Notes under the pieces: generated by a model | The model's input: the letters and a program-made list of their open reading frames with translations, nothing else | What the model was told of the DNA's origin: nothing | The model's database searches: none | In this document: positions 17,491 through 26,189 of the stretch, piece by piece | Numbering within the stretch: position 1 is the first letter of the stretch | Layout of the letters: each line of letters starts with the position of its first letter | Made by a program: the position numbers and the translations under genes | NCBI RefSeq assembly: GCF_001653795.1 | Contig: NZ_CP011514.1 | Span: 5,452,727-5,516,726, forward strand | Direction of reading: 5' to 3' | DNA length: 64,000 bases | Source of the DNA: Mitsuaria sp. 7 | GTDB taxonomy: Bacteria; Pseudomonadota; Gammaproteobacteria; Burkholderiales; Burkholderiaceae_C

Positions 17491-19272
17491 ATGTCCGCCA
17501 ACCCAATCCTGTTGTCTGGCGCGCCTGCGCCGCTCCCTTCGAATGGCATTCCTCTGGCAGAGGTGCACAAACGACCTGCCCGCCCTGACGAGGATGAACG
17601 TGGGGACCAGGCGGCTGCCGCCGAGTCCGGCAGCGCCCCACCGGAGACGCCCGCGGCCAGCCCATCGGACATCGCGGCCAGTCCGGGTGTCGCGGCGAAC
17701 CCGGACGTTGCCGCAGCAACGGAAGCCAGCGCCGGTCCGGCCGGGGAACTCCCCGCCGCCGCCTCCGCCAGTGACGAGCCTCACCGCGACCACGCGTCCG
17801 CGATGCTGGCCGCGGGTCTCGGTCTGCTCGGCATCGGCGGCGCGGCGGGTCTGGCGGGCGCGTCTTCCGCGCCTTCCCTGGCCGCCTCGAAGCCCATCGG
17901 CGTGATCGATCCGCCGAACACCGATCATCCCAAGTCGGATCCCCTCGTGCCGGAACAGAAGCCGGACCCGGGCGCATCGAAGCCGGGTGCGGATCAGCCC
18001 TCGGCGGACCACCCGCCGCCGGACCAGTCCCACACGGGGCAGCCTCAACAGCAGGACCCGGGACCCACGAACGCCGGCCCGTCGAACCCCGACCCCGCGC
18101 AGCCCACGGGCACCGATCATCAGCCGCCCGCGCAGCCTGGCGGCACGGATCAACCCCCGCCTGTCCATGTGCCGGTCGCGCCGACGCTGGCGCTCGCCTC
18201 CGACACCGGGGTCAGCGCCCAGGACCACATCACCTCCTCGGGCTCGGTGAACGTCTCGGGCCTGGAGGCGGGAGCGACGATCGAGATCAGCCTGGACGGG
18301 GGCAAGACCTGGACCCCGCACGGCGGCGACGCGCAGTTGCCGGAGGCGCTGTTCGGCGCCGACGGGGCGAAGCATCTGCAGGTCAGGCAGGTCGACGCGC
18401 AGGGCCATGAGGGCGCCGTCGCCGATCTGTCGTTCCAGCTCGACCGGACGGCGCCGGACGCCCCGCACTGGGCGATGCCGGCCGGCAAGCCGGCCTTGGG
18501 CGCGGCGGATGTCGTGGCGGTCCAGGGGATCGAGGACGGCGCCCTGCTGGCGTACCGGATCGATGGCAGGGAATGGGCACCCCTGGACAGCCATCAACTC
18601 CCGGCCACGGTGTTCAACAGCGATGGTGCGCACGCTTTGGCGTTGCGGCAGACCGACCTGGCGGGCAACGTCGGCCAGGCCGCCGAGATCCCGGTGGCCG
18701 TCGATCTGACGCCGCCGCGGATCTCGCCCGACGCGATCGCCATCGGCACCGAATACCCGGGGAACTGGCGCAACGCCTCGCGCTCGACCAACGCCGACTT
18801 CTCCCTCGACTACCGGGTCAATGGGGGCGAATGGAAATCCCCGGGAAGCCTCGACCTGTCGCAGGAGGGCCATTACCGGCTGGAGGTGCGCGACACCGAC
18901 GCGGCGGGCAATCAGAGCACCCTGGCCCGCGAACTGACCATCGACAACACGCCGCCGGCCAAACTCAGCCTCGAACTGACCAACGACAACGGCAGCAGCC
19001 GCACCGACAAGATCTCCGGCGACCTGAACCTGAAGGTCGTCGGCCTCGAGCCGGGCGCCACCTGGACCTTCAGCAACGGCATCAGCCACATCGCCAACGT
19101 CGGCAGCGGCGACAGCATTCCGATGTCCGCGCTGGGCCTCGATCCGTCGGGCGGGCAGCAGTTGTCGCGGGTGGGCGTGGAGCAGCGGGATGAAGCGGGC
19201 AATCTCGGGCCGCACACCGTCGTGGACTTCATCTACGACCCCTCCCTGGGCACCGGCGTTTTCCACGTGTGA
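17491..19272 (+). CDS. Acidic Ig-like repeat protein (putative surface/adhesin-type)
   Basis: About 593 residues (ATG at 17491; a GTG at 17482 is also in frame). There is no classical signal peptide at the very N-terminus. A hydrophobic Gly/Ala/Leu stretch (MLAAGLGLLGIGGAAGLAGA) occurs near residue 105, as in some large secreted biofilm proteins. A Pro/Asp-rich linker (about 135-230) follows, then about four Ig-like repeats recognisable by TPP-type junctions and the phrases IEISLDGGKTWTPH, YRLEVRDTDAAGNQS and DEAGNLGPHT. These resemble bacterial Ig-like (Big) modules of type I-secreted adhesins, but at under 600 residues it is short and no RTX repeats are present. Its secretion route is unknown. 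Confidence 0.72.
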   Translation: MSANPILLSGAPAPLPSNGIPLAEVHKRPARPDEDERGDQAAAAESGSAPPETPAASPSDIAASPGVAANPDVAAATEASAGPAGELPAAASASDEPHRDHASAMLAAGLGLLGIGGAAGLAGASSAPSLAASKPIGVIDPPNTDHPKSDPLVPEQKPDPGASKPGADQPSADHPPPDQSHTGQPQQQDPGPTNAGPSNPDPAQPTGTDHQPPAQPGGTDQPPPVHVPVAPTLALASDTGVSAQDHITSSGSVNVSGLEAGATIEISLDGGKTWTPHGGDAQLPEALFGADGAKHLQVRQVDAQGHEGAVADLSFQLDRTAPDAPHWAMPAGKPALGAADVVAVQGIEDGALLAYRIDGREWAPLDSHQLPATVFNSDGAHALALRQTDLAGNVGQAAEIPVAVDLTPPRISPDAIAIGTEYPGNWRNASRSTNADFSLDYRVNGGEWKSPGSLDLSQEGHYRLEVRDTDAAGNQSTLARELTIDNTPPAKLSLELTNDNGSSRTDKISGDLNLKVVGLEPGATWTFSNGISHIANVGSGDSIPMSALGLDPSGGQQLSRVGVEQRDEAGNLGPHTVVDFIYDPSLGTGVFHV

Positions 19273-19344
19273 CGCTCGCTCCCGGGCCCGCGCCCCCTAG
19301 GTCCGAGGTGTCGCTCAGACCTTCGATGACCTAGCATCTGCCGC

Positions 19345-19368
19345 GGCCGGCCCCTTGGGGAGCCGGCC
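19345..19368 (+). terminator. Strong hairpin between the Ig-like gene and the orphan kinase
   Basis: GGCCGGC (19345-19351) pairs with GCCGGCC (19362-19368), with an inner CCC/GGG and a single bulged A. It begins 73 bp after the Ig-like stop and ends 51 bp before the kinase ATG. It is most likely a terminator; no U tract follows. Confidence 0.55.
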
Positions 19369-19419
19369 GTTCCCGTTCATGTGCTGCGTGGGGGCGACTT
19401 GGCGGTTTTCACCCGATCG

Positions 19420-21498
19420 ATGGAGGCCCGTCCGGCAACGGCGACGGTGTCCATCCAGCGGCTCGCGCTGCTGGTGGCGCTGCCGCTGCTGCTGCTGGTC
19501 GCCGTCCATCTGTTCTCCCAGCAGTACGGCACGGCGACGCCTGCCCAGGTGCTGCGCCTGAGCGAGGCGCGGCTGCTCCAGGGCGATGCCCGCGATCCTG
19601 CGCAGGTGCCCGGCGCGTTGCCGGGCGCGCGCCTGCCAGCCGCCCCGGACTCGCCCGGACCCGCCGCGTCCGCCCTCGCGTCCCGGCCGATGAATCCGAC
19701 GGCCACCCCGACGCCGCTGCCGTCGACCATGCCCAGCACGCCCACCGTGCCCCTCGCGCCGGGCCACGTGGTCGCGCTCCCCGTCCAGATCCACGACACC
19801 GACGCGCCGGGGCCGCTCTGGTTCGCGCTCGATTTCCGGCTGGACCGGCCCGCCGAGGCGCCGTACTGGCTGGTGATCCAGCATCGGCCCGCGGCGACGG
19901 TCTTCCTGGACGGCCAGCTCATCGCGACCTCCAGTCCCGGCAGCGGTTATGCGGCGGAGGACGAGGACGACCTCGCGCAGCGCGGCCTGCTGCTCGCGGG
20001 CCGCCGCCTGCAGGTCAGCATCCCGCCGGCTATGCTGCCGGCCGGCGAGCATCGGCTCAGCCTGCGACTGGCGCGTCCGGGCTTCGAAGGCGCGGGACTG
20101 TCCGCGCCGCTGCTGGGCCCGTCCACGCAGATCCGCGCGCTGCAGGAGGGGCGCCGCTTCTGGCAGGTGATCCGCGTCACGACGGCGCTGGCCGGCCTCG
20201 TGATCGGCGCCTTCATGCTGATGGTCTGGCTCGCGCTGCGCCAGGAATGGCTGTACGGCGTCACCGGCCTGTTCTGCCTGTGCACCGCGCTGCTGCTGTC
20301 GCCCTACCTGCTCAACGGGGCGCTGTTCCCCGCGCCATGGTGGCGGGTGACGCTGGACCTGGCCGACGTGCTGTCGAAGGCGGGGCTGCTGTTCCTGGTC
20401 GCGCGACTCTCGGGGAGCGGCGCGCGCTGGTCGGAGAAGATGGCCGTCGCCTACCTGGTGCTGGGCACCGTGATCGACGGCGCCGCCGCCTTCCTGGGCT
20501 GGAGCTGGACCGATTTCCATCACCCCTGGCCGTGGTGGGCGCTCGGCAGCCGCGCGGTCGTGCTAGGCGCCGCCGCCGTGCTGGCCGCCCGCGCCGCGCT
20601 GGCGTCCGAGCGCGGCGCCCATCTGGTCGGCGCCTGTGCGGTGGCCTTGTCGGCCTGGGTCTGGCTCTATGTGAGCTGGTTCGCGCTGGTGCTGTCCAGA
20701 CAGATGAGCGTGGTCGACATCAACGTCGTCGGGCACGCCGTGCTGATCGCGATCGCCGGCGTGGCGCTGCAGCGGCGCTTCGTCGGTTCGCTGCGCGACG
20801 AGGCGATGGCGCGCATCCGGCTCGAACAGGCGCTCGATGCGCGCACGCGCGAGCTGCAGGATCGCTGGGAGGACCTGCAGGACAGCGAGCGTCAGCGCAC
20901 CGCCGCGCAGGAACGCGAGCGCCTGCTGCAGGAGATGCACGACGGCCTGGGCTCGCAGCTCGTGACCGCGCGGTTGTGCGCGGAGCGCGGCGTGAGTTCG
21001 CAGTCGCTGGTCGGCCTGCTCGACGAGTGCATCCGCGAGATGCGCCTGACCGTCGACGCGCTCGCCGTCACGGACGGGGACCTCACGCTGCTGCTCGCCA
21101 ACCTGCGGCACCGGATGGCGCCGCGGCTGCAGGACGCCGGCCTCGAGCTCGACTGGCAACTGACCGACATCCCGCTGCTGCCGACCCTGCGCGGCACCGG
21201 CGGCCGCGAGTTGATCCGCATCGTGCAGGAGGCGCTCAGCAACGTCATCCACCATGCCGGTGCCACGCGGGTCCGCTTCTCGACGCGCGTGGACGAGGCG
21301 CGGGGGCAGGTCTTGCTGTCCATCGTCGACAACGGGCGCGGCATGGCGCCCGACCTGCGCCAGGGCAACGGCCTGCGCGGCATGCGCCGCCGCGCCGAGC
21401 GGATCTCGGCCGACATCGACTGGCGCGCGCCGGAAGAGGCGCCGGTCGAGGGCGGCACCGAACTGCTGCTGTGGTTGCCGCTGCGCATCGCGCCCTGA
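19420..21498 (+). CDS. Orphan 7TM-type sensor histidine kinase (HisKA_3)
   Basis: About 692 residues from ATG 19420 (GTG 19381 is also in frame; neither has a clear ribosome binding site). A signal anchor (LALLVALPLLLLVAVHLF) is followed by a periplasmic region of about 200 residues rich in Ala/Pro, with a 7TMR-DISM-like jelly roll (PLWFALDFRLDRPAEAPYWLVIQH). Six to seven membrane helices span about 250-440, then comes a coiled coil. HisKA_3 has His507 in LLQEMHDGLGSQLVTAR; HATPase_c shows EALSNVIHHAGA, DNGRGM and GNGLRGMRRRAE. No response regulator gene is adjacent, so its partner lies elsewhere. The stimulus is unknown. Confidence 0.9.
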   Translation: MEARPATATVSIQRLALLVALPLLLLVAVHLFSQQYGTATPAQVLRLSEARLLQGDARDPAQVPGALPGARLPAAPDSPGPAASALASRPMNPTATPTPLPSTMPSTPTVPLAPGHVVALPVQIHDTDAPGPLWFALDFRLDRPAEAPYWLVIQHRPAATVFLDGQLIATSSPGSGYAAEDEDDLAQRGLLLAGRRLQVSIPPAMLPAGEHRLSLRLARPGFEGAGLSAPLLGPSTQIRALQEGRRFWQVIRVTTALAGLVIGAFMLMVWLALRQEWLYGVTGLFCLCTALLLSPYLLNGALFPAPWWRVTLDLADVLSKAGLLFLVARLSGSGARWSEKMAVAYLVLGTVIDGAAAFLGWSWTDFHHPWPWWALGSRAVVLGAAAVLAARAALASERGAHLVGACAVALSAWVWLYVSWFALVLSRQMSVVDINVVGHAVLIAIAGVALQRRFVGSLRDEAMARIRLEQALDARTRELQDRWEDLQDSERQRTAAQERERLLQEMHDGLGSQLVTARLCAERGVSSQSLVGLLDECIREMRLTVDALAVTDGDLTLLLANLRHRMAPRLQDAGLELDWQLTDIPLLPTLRGTGGRELIRIVQEALSNVIHHAGATRVRFSTRVDEARGQVLLSIVDNGRGMAPDLRQGNGLRGMRRRAERISADIDWRAPEEAPVEGGTELLLWLPLRIAP

Positions 21499-21635
21499 CA
21501 CGTTCCCGGCGCGTTCCCTCTGCGCTTCCGATGCGTTCTGGAGTCATCTCTCCACTTTGTGCGGTCTATCGAATCCCCTGATGGGGCGCCGATGGCGATC
21601 GGCGAGAATCCGCGCCGTACCTTGGAGACAGAACA

Positions 21636-23309
21636 ATGGAGAAGAACTGGCTGAAGCACTATCCGGCGGGAGTGCCTGCCGAGATCGATGCGGACGTCTA
21701 TCCCTCGCTCGTCGAGCTGATGGAAGCGGCGTTCAAGCAGTTCCCGGAACGCCCCGCGTACAAGATGCTGGGCAAGTCGATCAGCTTCGCGCAGATCGAC
21801 GAGGCCTCGCGCGCGTTCGCCGCGTACCTGCAGGGCCTGGGTCTGGAGAAGGGCGATCGCGTCGCGATCATGATGCCCAACATGCCGCAATATCCGGTGG
21901 CCGTCGCGGCGGTGCTGCGCGCCGGCTTCGTCGTGGTCAACGTCAATCCGCTGTACACGCCGCGCGAGCTGGAGCACCAGCTCAAGGACGCCGGCGCGAA
22001 GGCGATCGTCATCGTCGAGAACTTCGCCGCCACGCTGCAGCAGGTGCTCGCGAACGTGCCGACCAAGCACATCGTCCTGGCGGCGATGGGCGACATGCTC
22101 GGCTTCGCCAAGGGCATGGTCGTCAACTACGTCGTGCGCAAGGTCAAGAAGCTGGTGCCGCCGTTCGAGCTGCCCTCGGCGGTGCGCTTCAACGACGCGG
22201 TCGCCAAGGGCCGCGGACAGGCCTACAAGCGTCCGACGGTCGGTCCCAACGACATCGCGGTGCTGCAGTACACCGGCGGCACGACCGGCGTCTCCAAGGG
22301 CGCGGTGCTGCTGCATCGCAACCTGGTGGCCAACACGCTGCAGTGCGAGGCCTGGTACCAGCCCGCGCTGAAGAAGAAGCCCGCCGATGAGCAGCTGATG
22401 AGCGTCTGCGCGCTGCCGCTGTATCACATCTTCGGTTTCACGACCAACCTGATGCTGTCGATGCGCGTGGGCGGCTGCAACGTGCTGATCCCCAATCCGC
22501 GCGACCTGCCCGCGGTGTTCAAGGAACTCAGCCGCCACAAGATCCACAGCCTGCCGGCGGTCAACACGCTCTTCATGGCGATGGCCAACCACGCGCAGTT
22601 CAACACCGTGGACTGGAGCGGCCTGGTGATCTCGGTCGGAGGCGGCATGGCCGTGCAGCAGGCGACGGCGCGGCTGTGGCTGGAGAAGACCGGCTGCCCG
22701 ATCGTCGAAGGCTACGGCCTGTCGGAGACCTCGCCGGTCGCGTGCTGCAACCCGACGGACAGCACGGCCTACACCGGCTCGATCGGTCTGCCGCTGTCCG
22801 GCACCGAGGTGACGCTGCTCGACGACGACGGCAACGAAGTGCCGTCCGGCAGCGCCGGCGAGATCGCGATCCGCGGCCCGCAGGTGATGGCGGGCTACTG
22901 GCAGCGGCCGGACGAGACCGCCAAGGTCATGACGTCCGACGGTTACTTCCGCACCGGCGACATCGGCACGGTGGACGAGCGCGGCTTCTTCCGGATCGTC
23001 GACCGCAAGAAGGACATGATCCTGGTCAGCGGTTTCAACGTCTATCCGAACGAGATCGAGGACGTGCTGACCCAGATGCCGGGCGTGGCCGAATGCGCCG
23101 CGGTCGGCGTGCCCGACGAGAAGGCCGGCGAGGCGGTGAAGGTCGTGATCGTGCGCCGCAACCCGGCGCTGACCGAAGCCGACGTGAAGGCCTTCTGCGA
23201 GGCCAACCTCACCGGCTACAAGCGCCCCCGGATCATCGAGTTCCGGACCGAACTGCCAAAAACGCCAGTGGGCAAGGTGCTGCGTCGTGAATTGCGCGAC
23301 AAGAAGTAG
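21636..23309 (+). CDS. fadD: Long-chain fatty acid-CoA ligase
   Basis: A 557-residue AMP-forming acyl-CoA synthetase of the ANL superfamily that activates long-chain fatty acids for beta-oxidation. The P-loop YTGGTTGVSKGA starts at residue 212, YGLSETSP is in the middle, and the C-terminal lid has GYFRTGDIG, DRKKDMILVSGFNVYPNEIE and the catalytic Lys in PKTPVGKVLRREL. Length and start (MEKNWLKHYPAGVPAEID) match FadD of betaproteobacteria. It is preceded by a 137-bp gap and has no obvious operon partner. Confident. Confidence 0.95.
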   Translation: MEKNWLKHYPAGVPAEIDADVYPSLVELMEAAFKQFPERPAYKMLGKSISFAQIDEASRAFAAYLQGLGLEKGDRVAIMMPNMPQYPVAVAAVLRAGFVVVNVNPLYTPRELEHQLKDAGAKAIVIVENFAATLQQVLANVPTKHIVLAAMGDMLGFAKGMVVNYVVRKVKKLVPPFELPSAVRFNDAVAKGRGQAYKRPTVGPNDIAVLQYTGGTTGVSKGAVLLHRNLVANTLQCEAWYQPALKKKPADEQLMSVCALPLYHIFGFTTNLMLSMRVGGCNVLIPNPRDLPAVFKELSRHKIHSLPAVNTLFMAMANHAQFNTVDWSGLVISVGGGMAVQQATARLWLEKTGCPIVEGYGLSETSPVACCNPTDSTAYTGSIGLPLSGTEVTLLDDDGNEVPSGSAGEIAIRGPQVMAGYWQRPDETAKVMTSDGYFRTGDIGTVDERGFFRIVDRKKDMILVSGFNVYPNEIEDVLTQMPGVAECAAVGVPDEKAGEAVKVVIVRRNPALTEADVKAFCEANLTGYKRPRIIEFRTELPKTPVGKVLRRELRDKK

Positions 23310-23396
23310 CAGTCGGTAGCAGTTTTAGGGATTGCACTTGGGCGAAACCCGCCCTTGACACCCTAAAGTTCGCCCTCCTGAGGAGGAGGCAAGGCC

Positions 23397-23945
23397 GTGC
23401 TCGAAGAACGCTACGAAAAAACAGAGGCCGGGAGGGCGGAAATCAAGTCGCGCGCGCTGGTGCAAGCGCGGGTGGCCCGCAACCTGCTGCTGGTGATCGA
23501 CGCCAGCAAGACCGGCGGCGATTGGGTGGGGGTGGTGCAAGGCGCCGCGGCCACCGATCTCGAACTGCTGGTGCAGCATCAACTCGTCAAGGTGACCGCC
23601 GGCGCGCCGCTGTCGCGGCCCATGGGGCCGTCGTCGATCGCGACCCCGATGGGATCGGGTGCGCCGTCGTCGCGCATGAGCGGGGCCTCGGCCTCGCGGC
23701 CCGCGCCGTCGCGGCTGGCGGGCGCGCCGACCTCGTCGCTGCCCTACCAGGAGCTGTACACGGCGCTGAGCACCTTCGCCAAGCAGCAGGGGCTGCTGAA
23801 GGGCTACAAGATCGCGCTGGAAGTCGAGCAGTGTGCCGACATGGGTCAGCTGACGACGCTGGCGCTGGACATCATCGACCGCGTGCGCGCGGCCAAGGGC
23901 GACGCCGCGGCGCACGAACTGCGTGCGACACTGGGCTTCAACTGA
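23397..23945 (+). CDS. Conserved hypothetical protein with Ser/Pro/Ala linker
   Basis: A 182-residue protein starting with GTG 23397; AGGAGGAGG lies 8 nt upstream. Two apparently folded parts are joined by a low-complexity Ser/Pro/Ala/Gly linker (about 72-115). The N-terminal part (EERYEKTEAGRAEIKSRAL) recalls a winged-helix start seen in Burkholderiales proteins of unknown function; the C-terminal part (LPYQELYTALSTFAKQQGLLKGYKIALEVEQC) ends in helices. There is no signal peptide. A TTGACA hexamer lies at 23355-23360 but no matching -10 is evident. I do not recognise a function. Confidence 0.7.
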   Translation: MLEERYEKTEAGRAEIKSRALVQARVARNLLLVIDASKTGGDWVGVVQGAAATDLELLVQHQLVKVTAGAPLSRPMGPSSIATPMGSGAPSSRMSGASASRPAPSRLAGAPTSSLPYQELYTALSTFAKQQGLLKGYKIALEVEQCADMGQLTTLALDIIDRVRAAKGDAAAHELRATLGFN

Positions 23946-23998
23946 ACCGGACCGCCTGACCTCCTGGAGGCGGTCCTTCCATTGTTGGGAGCCCCTCC

Positions 23999-24556
23999 AT
24001 GTCCACGTCCTACCGTGTTGCGGTGCTGGTCGGCAGCCTGCGCAAGGCGTCGTTCAACCGCAAGCTGGCCCTCGCGCTGGCCAACATCGCCCCTGCTGAG
24101 CTGAAGCTCGAGATCGTCGAGATCGGCGCGCTGCCCTTCTACAACGAGGACGACGCGGCCGAGCCGCCGGCGGCGTGGGTCGAATTCCGCAATGCGGTGA
24201 AGTCCGCCGACGCGGTGCTCTTCGTGAGCCCCGAATACAACCGCTCCATCCCCGGCGCGCTGAAGAATGCGCTGGACGTGGGATCGCGGCCGTACGGCCA
24301 GAGCGCCTTCGACGGCAAGCCGGCGGCGGTGTTCACCTTGTCGCCGGGCGCGCTGGGCGGCTTCGGCGCGAACCACCATCTGCGCCAGGTGCTGGCCTGC
24401 CTGAACACGCCGCTGCTGCCGTCGCCGGAGGTCTACCTTGGCGGCGCGGCCGACATGTTCAAGGACGACGGCAGCTTCGCGAAGCCGGAGACGGAAGCCT
24501 TCCTGCGCAAGGTCCTGACGACCTTCGCGGCCTGGGTGGGCAAGCACAAGGGGTGA
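23999..24556 (+). CDS. NAD(P)H-dependent FMN reductase (quinone/chromate reductase type)
   Basis: A 185-residue flavodoxin-like protein. The phosphate-binding loop is near GSLRKASFNRKLA (residues 12-24) and the flavin-contacting SPEYNRSIPGALKNALD motif is at about residues 77-93, both typical of the NADPH-dependent FMN reductase/ChrR group, which reduce quinones and incidentally chromate. The end (RKVLTTFAAWVGKHKG) is family-like. Its stop is 3 bp before the rsmE TTG start, so the two are co-translated. The physiological electron acceptor is unknown. Confidence 0.9.
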   Translation: MSTSYRVAVLVGSLRKASFNRKLALALANIAPAELKLEIVEIGALPFYNEDDAAEPPAAWVEFRNAVKSADAVLFVSPEYNRSIPGALKNALDVGSRPYGQSAFDGKPAAVFTLSPGALGGFGANHHLRQVLACLNTPLLPSPEVYLGGAADMFKDDGSFAKPETEAFLRKVLTTFAAWVGKHKG

Positions 24557-24559
24557 ACG

Positions 24560-25303
24560 TTGGCGGCGAGGTTGTTTGTCGAGCAGCCGCTGGGTGCGGC
24601 GGGGCTCGACGCTGAATTGGCGCTGCCCTCCGGGGCGGCGCGCCATGTGCAGGTGCTGCGGCTGCAGCCGGGGGACGAGGTCACCTTGTTCGACGGCAGC
24701 GGGGACGAGTGGACCGCGGCGGTCACGGCGATGGGGCGCAGCGAGGTCCGCGTCGCGCTGAAGTCGCGTCAGGCGGTCGATCGCGAGCTCAAGCGTGCGG
24801 TGACGCTGGCTGTCGTGATGCCGGCCAACGACCGGATGGACGGCATCGTGGAGAAGGCCTGCGAGCTCGGCGCAGTGGCGATCCAACCGCTGATGAGCGA
24901 GCGCTCCGTGCTGCGCCTCAACGGCGAGCGCGCGGACAAGAAGCGCGCGCACTGGCAAGGCGTCGCGATCGCGGCCGCCGAGCAGTGTGGACGCGCCAAG
25001 CCCTTGCAGGTTGCGCCGGTGAAGACGCTGGCGGCGTGGCTCTCGGAGCTTCCCGCCGATGCCGACGAGCAGCGCTGGCTGCTGAGCCCGGTGGCCGCGC
25101 AGCCCTTGTCGGCACTGACGTCGTCATCGACCGATGCGCAGCGCATCACGGTCCTCAGCGGCCCCGAAGGCGGCCTCAGCGAGGCCGAGGAACAGTCCGC
25201 CCGCTCACGCGGATTCAGCGCTGCGAAGCTCGGTCCGAGGATCTTGCGCGCTGACACCGCTCCGCTCGCAGTGCTCGGCTGGCTGGCTCTCAGCGAGGCC
25301 TGA
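24560..25303 (+). CDS. rsmE: 16S rRNA (uracil(1498)-N(3))-methyltransferase RsmE
   Basis: A 247-residue SPOUT methyltransferase that makes m3U1498 of 16S rRNA. The N-terminal PUA-like part has ARHVQVLRLQPGDEVTLFDGSG; the knotted SAM-binding C-terminus has LSGPEGGLSEAEE and LGPRILRADTAPL, the diagnostic motifs. It starts at TTG 24560, because no ATG or GTG fits the frame. The last 99 bp overlap a minus-strand gene ending at 25205. Confidence 0.94.
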   Translation: MAARLFVEQPLGAAGLDAELALPSGAARHVQVLRLQPGDEVTLFDGSGDEWTAAVTAMGRSEVRVALKSRQAVDRELKRAVTLAVVMPANDRMDGIVEKACELGAVAIQPLMSERSVLRLNGERADKKRAHWQGVAIAAAEQCGRAKPLQVAPVKTLAAWLSELPADADEQRWLLSPVAAQPLSALTSSSTDAQRITVLSGPEGGLSEAEEQSARSRGFSAAKLGPRILRADTAPLAVLGWLALSEA

Positions 25304-25531
25304 GGGCCTGTTCGGGCCGCCTGCGAATTCGGCCAGAAGCTCGTCGAAGAACTCGTTGGCGGGGCGACCAAGCCCGTTCTTTGAGTCTTCGATGCCCTTA
25401 TCGAGCATGGCTTTGAAGGCCTCCAACTCGGCCTGCTGTTGAAGCAGGCCATCGAGTCGCTGCCCCTTGAACGCGTCTGGGTAGACGCCCGGACAGACGA
25501 GCGGAGTTTCCCAATCTTTCGGGTTTGGCAC
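25205..25531 (-). CDS. Small hypothetical protein downstream of the ParE-like toxin
   Basis: About 108 residues from GTG 25531, with AAGGGAG positioned as a ribosome binding site. The sequence MPNPKDWETPLVCPGVYPDAF is not shadow-like: it has protein-like composition, continuing with a Gln/Leu helix (LLQQQAELEAFKAMLDKGIED). The gene starts 24 bp after the toxin stop on the same strand, and its 3' end overlaps the end of rsmE on the opposite strand by 99 bp. The C-terminal third, inside the overlap, looks less natural and may be a by-product of stop loss. Function unknown; it may be a third member of the TA operon. Confidence 0.55.
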   Translation of the reverse strand: MPNPKDWETPLVCPGVYPDAFKGQRLDGLLQQQAELEAFKAMLDKGIEDSKNGLGRPANEFFDELLAEFAGGPNRPSGLAESQPAEHCERSGVSAQDPRTELRSAESA

Positions 25532-25555
25532 GAGGTTCTCCCTTCTTCGAAGCAA

Positions 25556-25861
25556 TCACTCCCATGCAGCGAGGAACGCAACGTTGTCCCTCGATGTATG
25601 GAGGACGTAGAGCACGTCTACGGTGTTCTCCTCTTCGAACACGCGATAGATGATTTGATAGTTGCCGTGGATCCGACGGCGGAGTCCTGAGCGGGCATAG
25701 CGGGCAATCACCGGGAATGAATCGCCCATTTGGGCCAGCCCCTCGATCTTGTCGAGCAGCTCGCGGACGAAGCTACTAGCCCGTCGCTGATTCCTCGCGG
25801 CGATGTACTTGCGTATCGACAGGAGATCCGACTGCGCCTCCACGTGGAGGCACACCTTCAT
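25556..25861 (-). CDS. RelE/ParE-family toxin
   Basis: A 101-residue protein of the RelE/ParE fold. Visible are DLLSIRKYIAARNQRRASSFVRELLDKIEGLAQMG, the SGLRRRIHGNYQIIYRVFEEENTVDVLYVLHTSRD core typical of ParE-like toxins, and a C-terminal beta strand. ParE proteins target gyrase and RelE proteins cut mRNA on the ribosome; catalytic residues do not settle which. The start overlaps the antitoxin stop by 4 bp (ATGA), a common TA arrangement. Confidence 0.88.
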   Translation of the reverse strand: MKVCLHVEAQSDLLSIRKYIAARNQRRASSFVRELLDKIEGLAQMGDSFPVIARYARSGLRRRIHGNYQIIYRVFEEENTVDVLYVLHTSRDNVAFLAAWE

Positions 25862-26121
25862 GCTTTGAAGTCGCCTTCGGGATCGAGGCCGGCGAGGATG
25901 GTCTTGCGAGCGTCCTCGAAGGGGATGTACTGATCGCGTGGTGACGCCAGCCGACGCGCGAGCTCATCATCCAGCGCGCGCAACTTCGCTTCCCGCCAAC
26001 CCTTCAGTTCCTCACTCTCGCGCAGCACCTGCGTGCGCGACGAATACTTTCCGCTCTCAATCAGATTCAGCACGATGGCCTCCAATTCGGGTCCCAGATC
26101 TGCGTGAATCATCTCGGTCAT
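25858..26121 (-). CDS. ParD-like antitoxin (ribbon-helix-helix)
   Basis: About 87 residues from ATG 26121 (26112 is an alternative). The N-terminal ribbon-helix-helix (MIHADLGPELEAIVLNLIESGKYSSRTQVLRE) matches ParD/CopG antitoxins, which bind operator DNA and neutralise the toxin with a C-terminal extension. Here, between the helix and the tail, the usual L/V-rich spacer reads SEELKGWREAKLRALDDE, a little longer than I expect. The gene overlaps the toxin by 4 bp. Self-repression from an upstream operator is expected for the family; I see no clear palindrome. Confidence 0.85.
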   Translation of the reverse strand: MTEMIHADLGPELEAIVLNLIESGKYSSRTQVLRESEELKGWREAKLRALDDELARRLASPRDQYIPFEDARKTILAGLDPEGDFKA

Positions 26122-26189
26122 TCCCTCGAAAAGAAATCGCATCGACGGGGGAGGCCGATCCCCACCAAGGGGGCCCACCTTAGTCGGAG

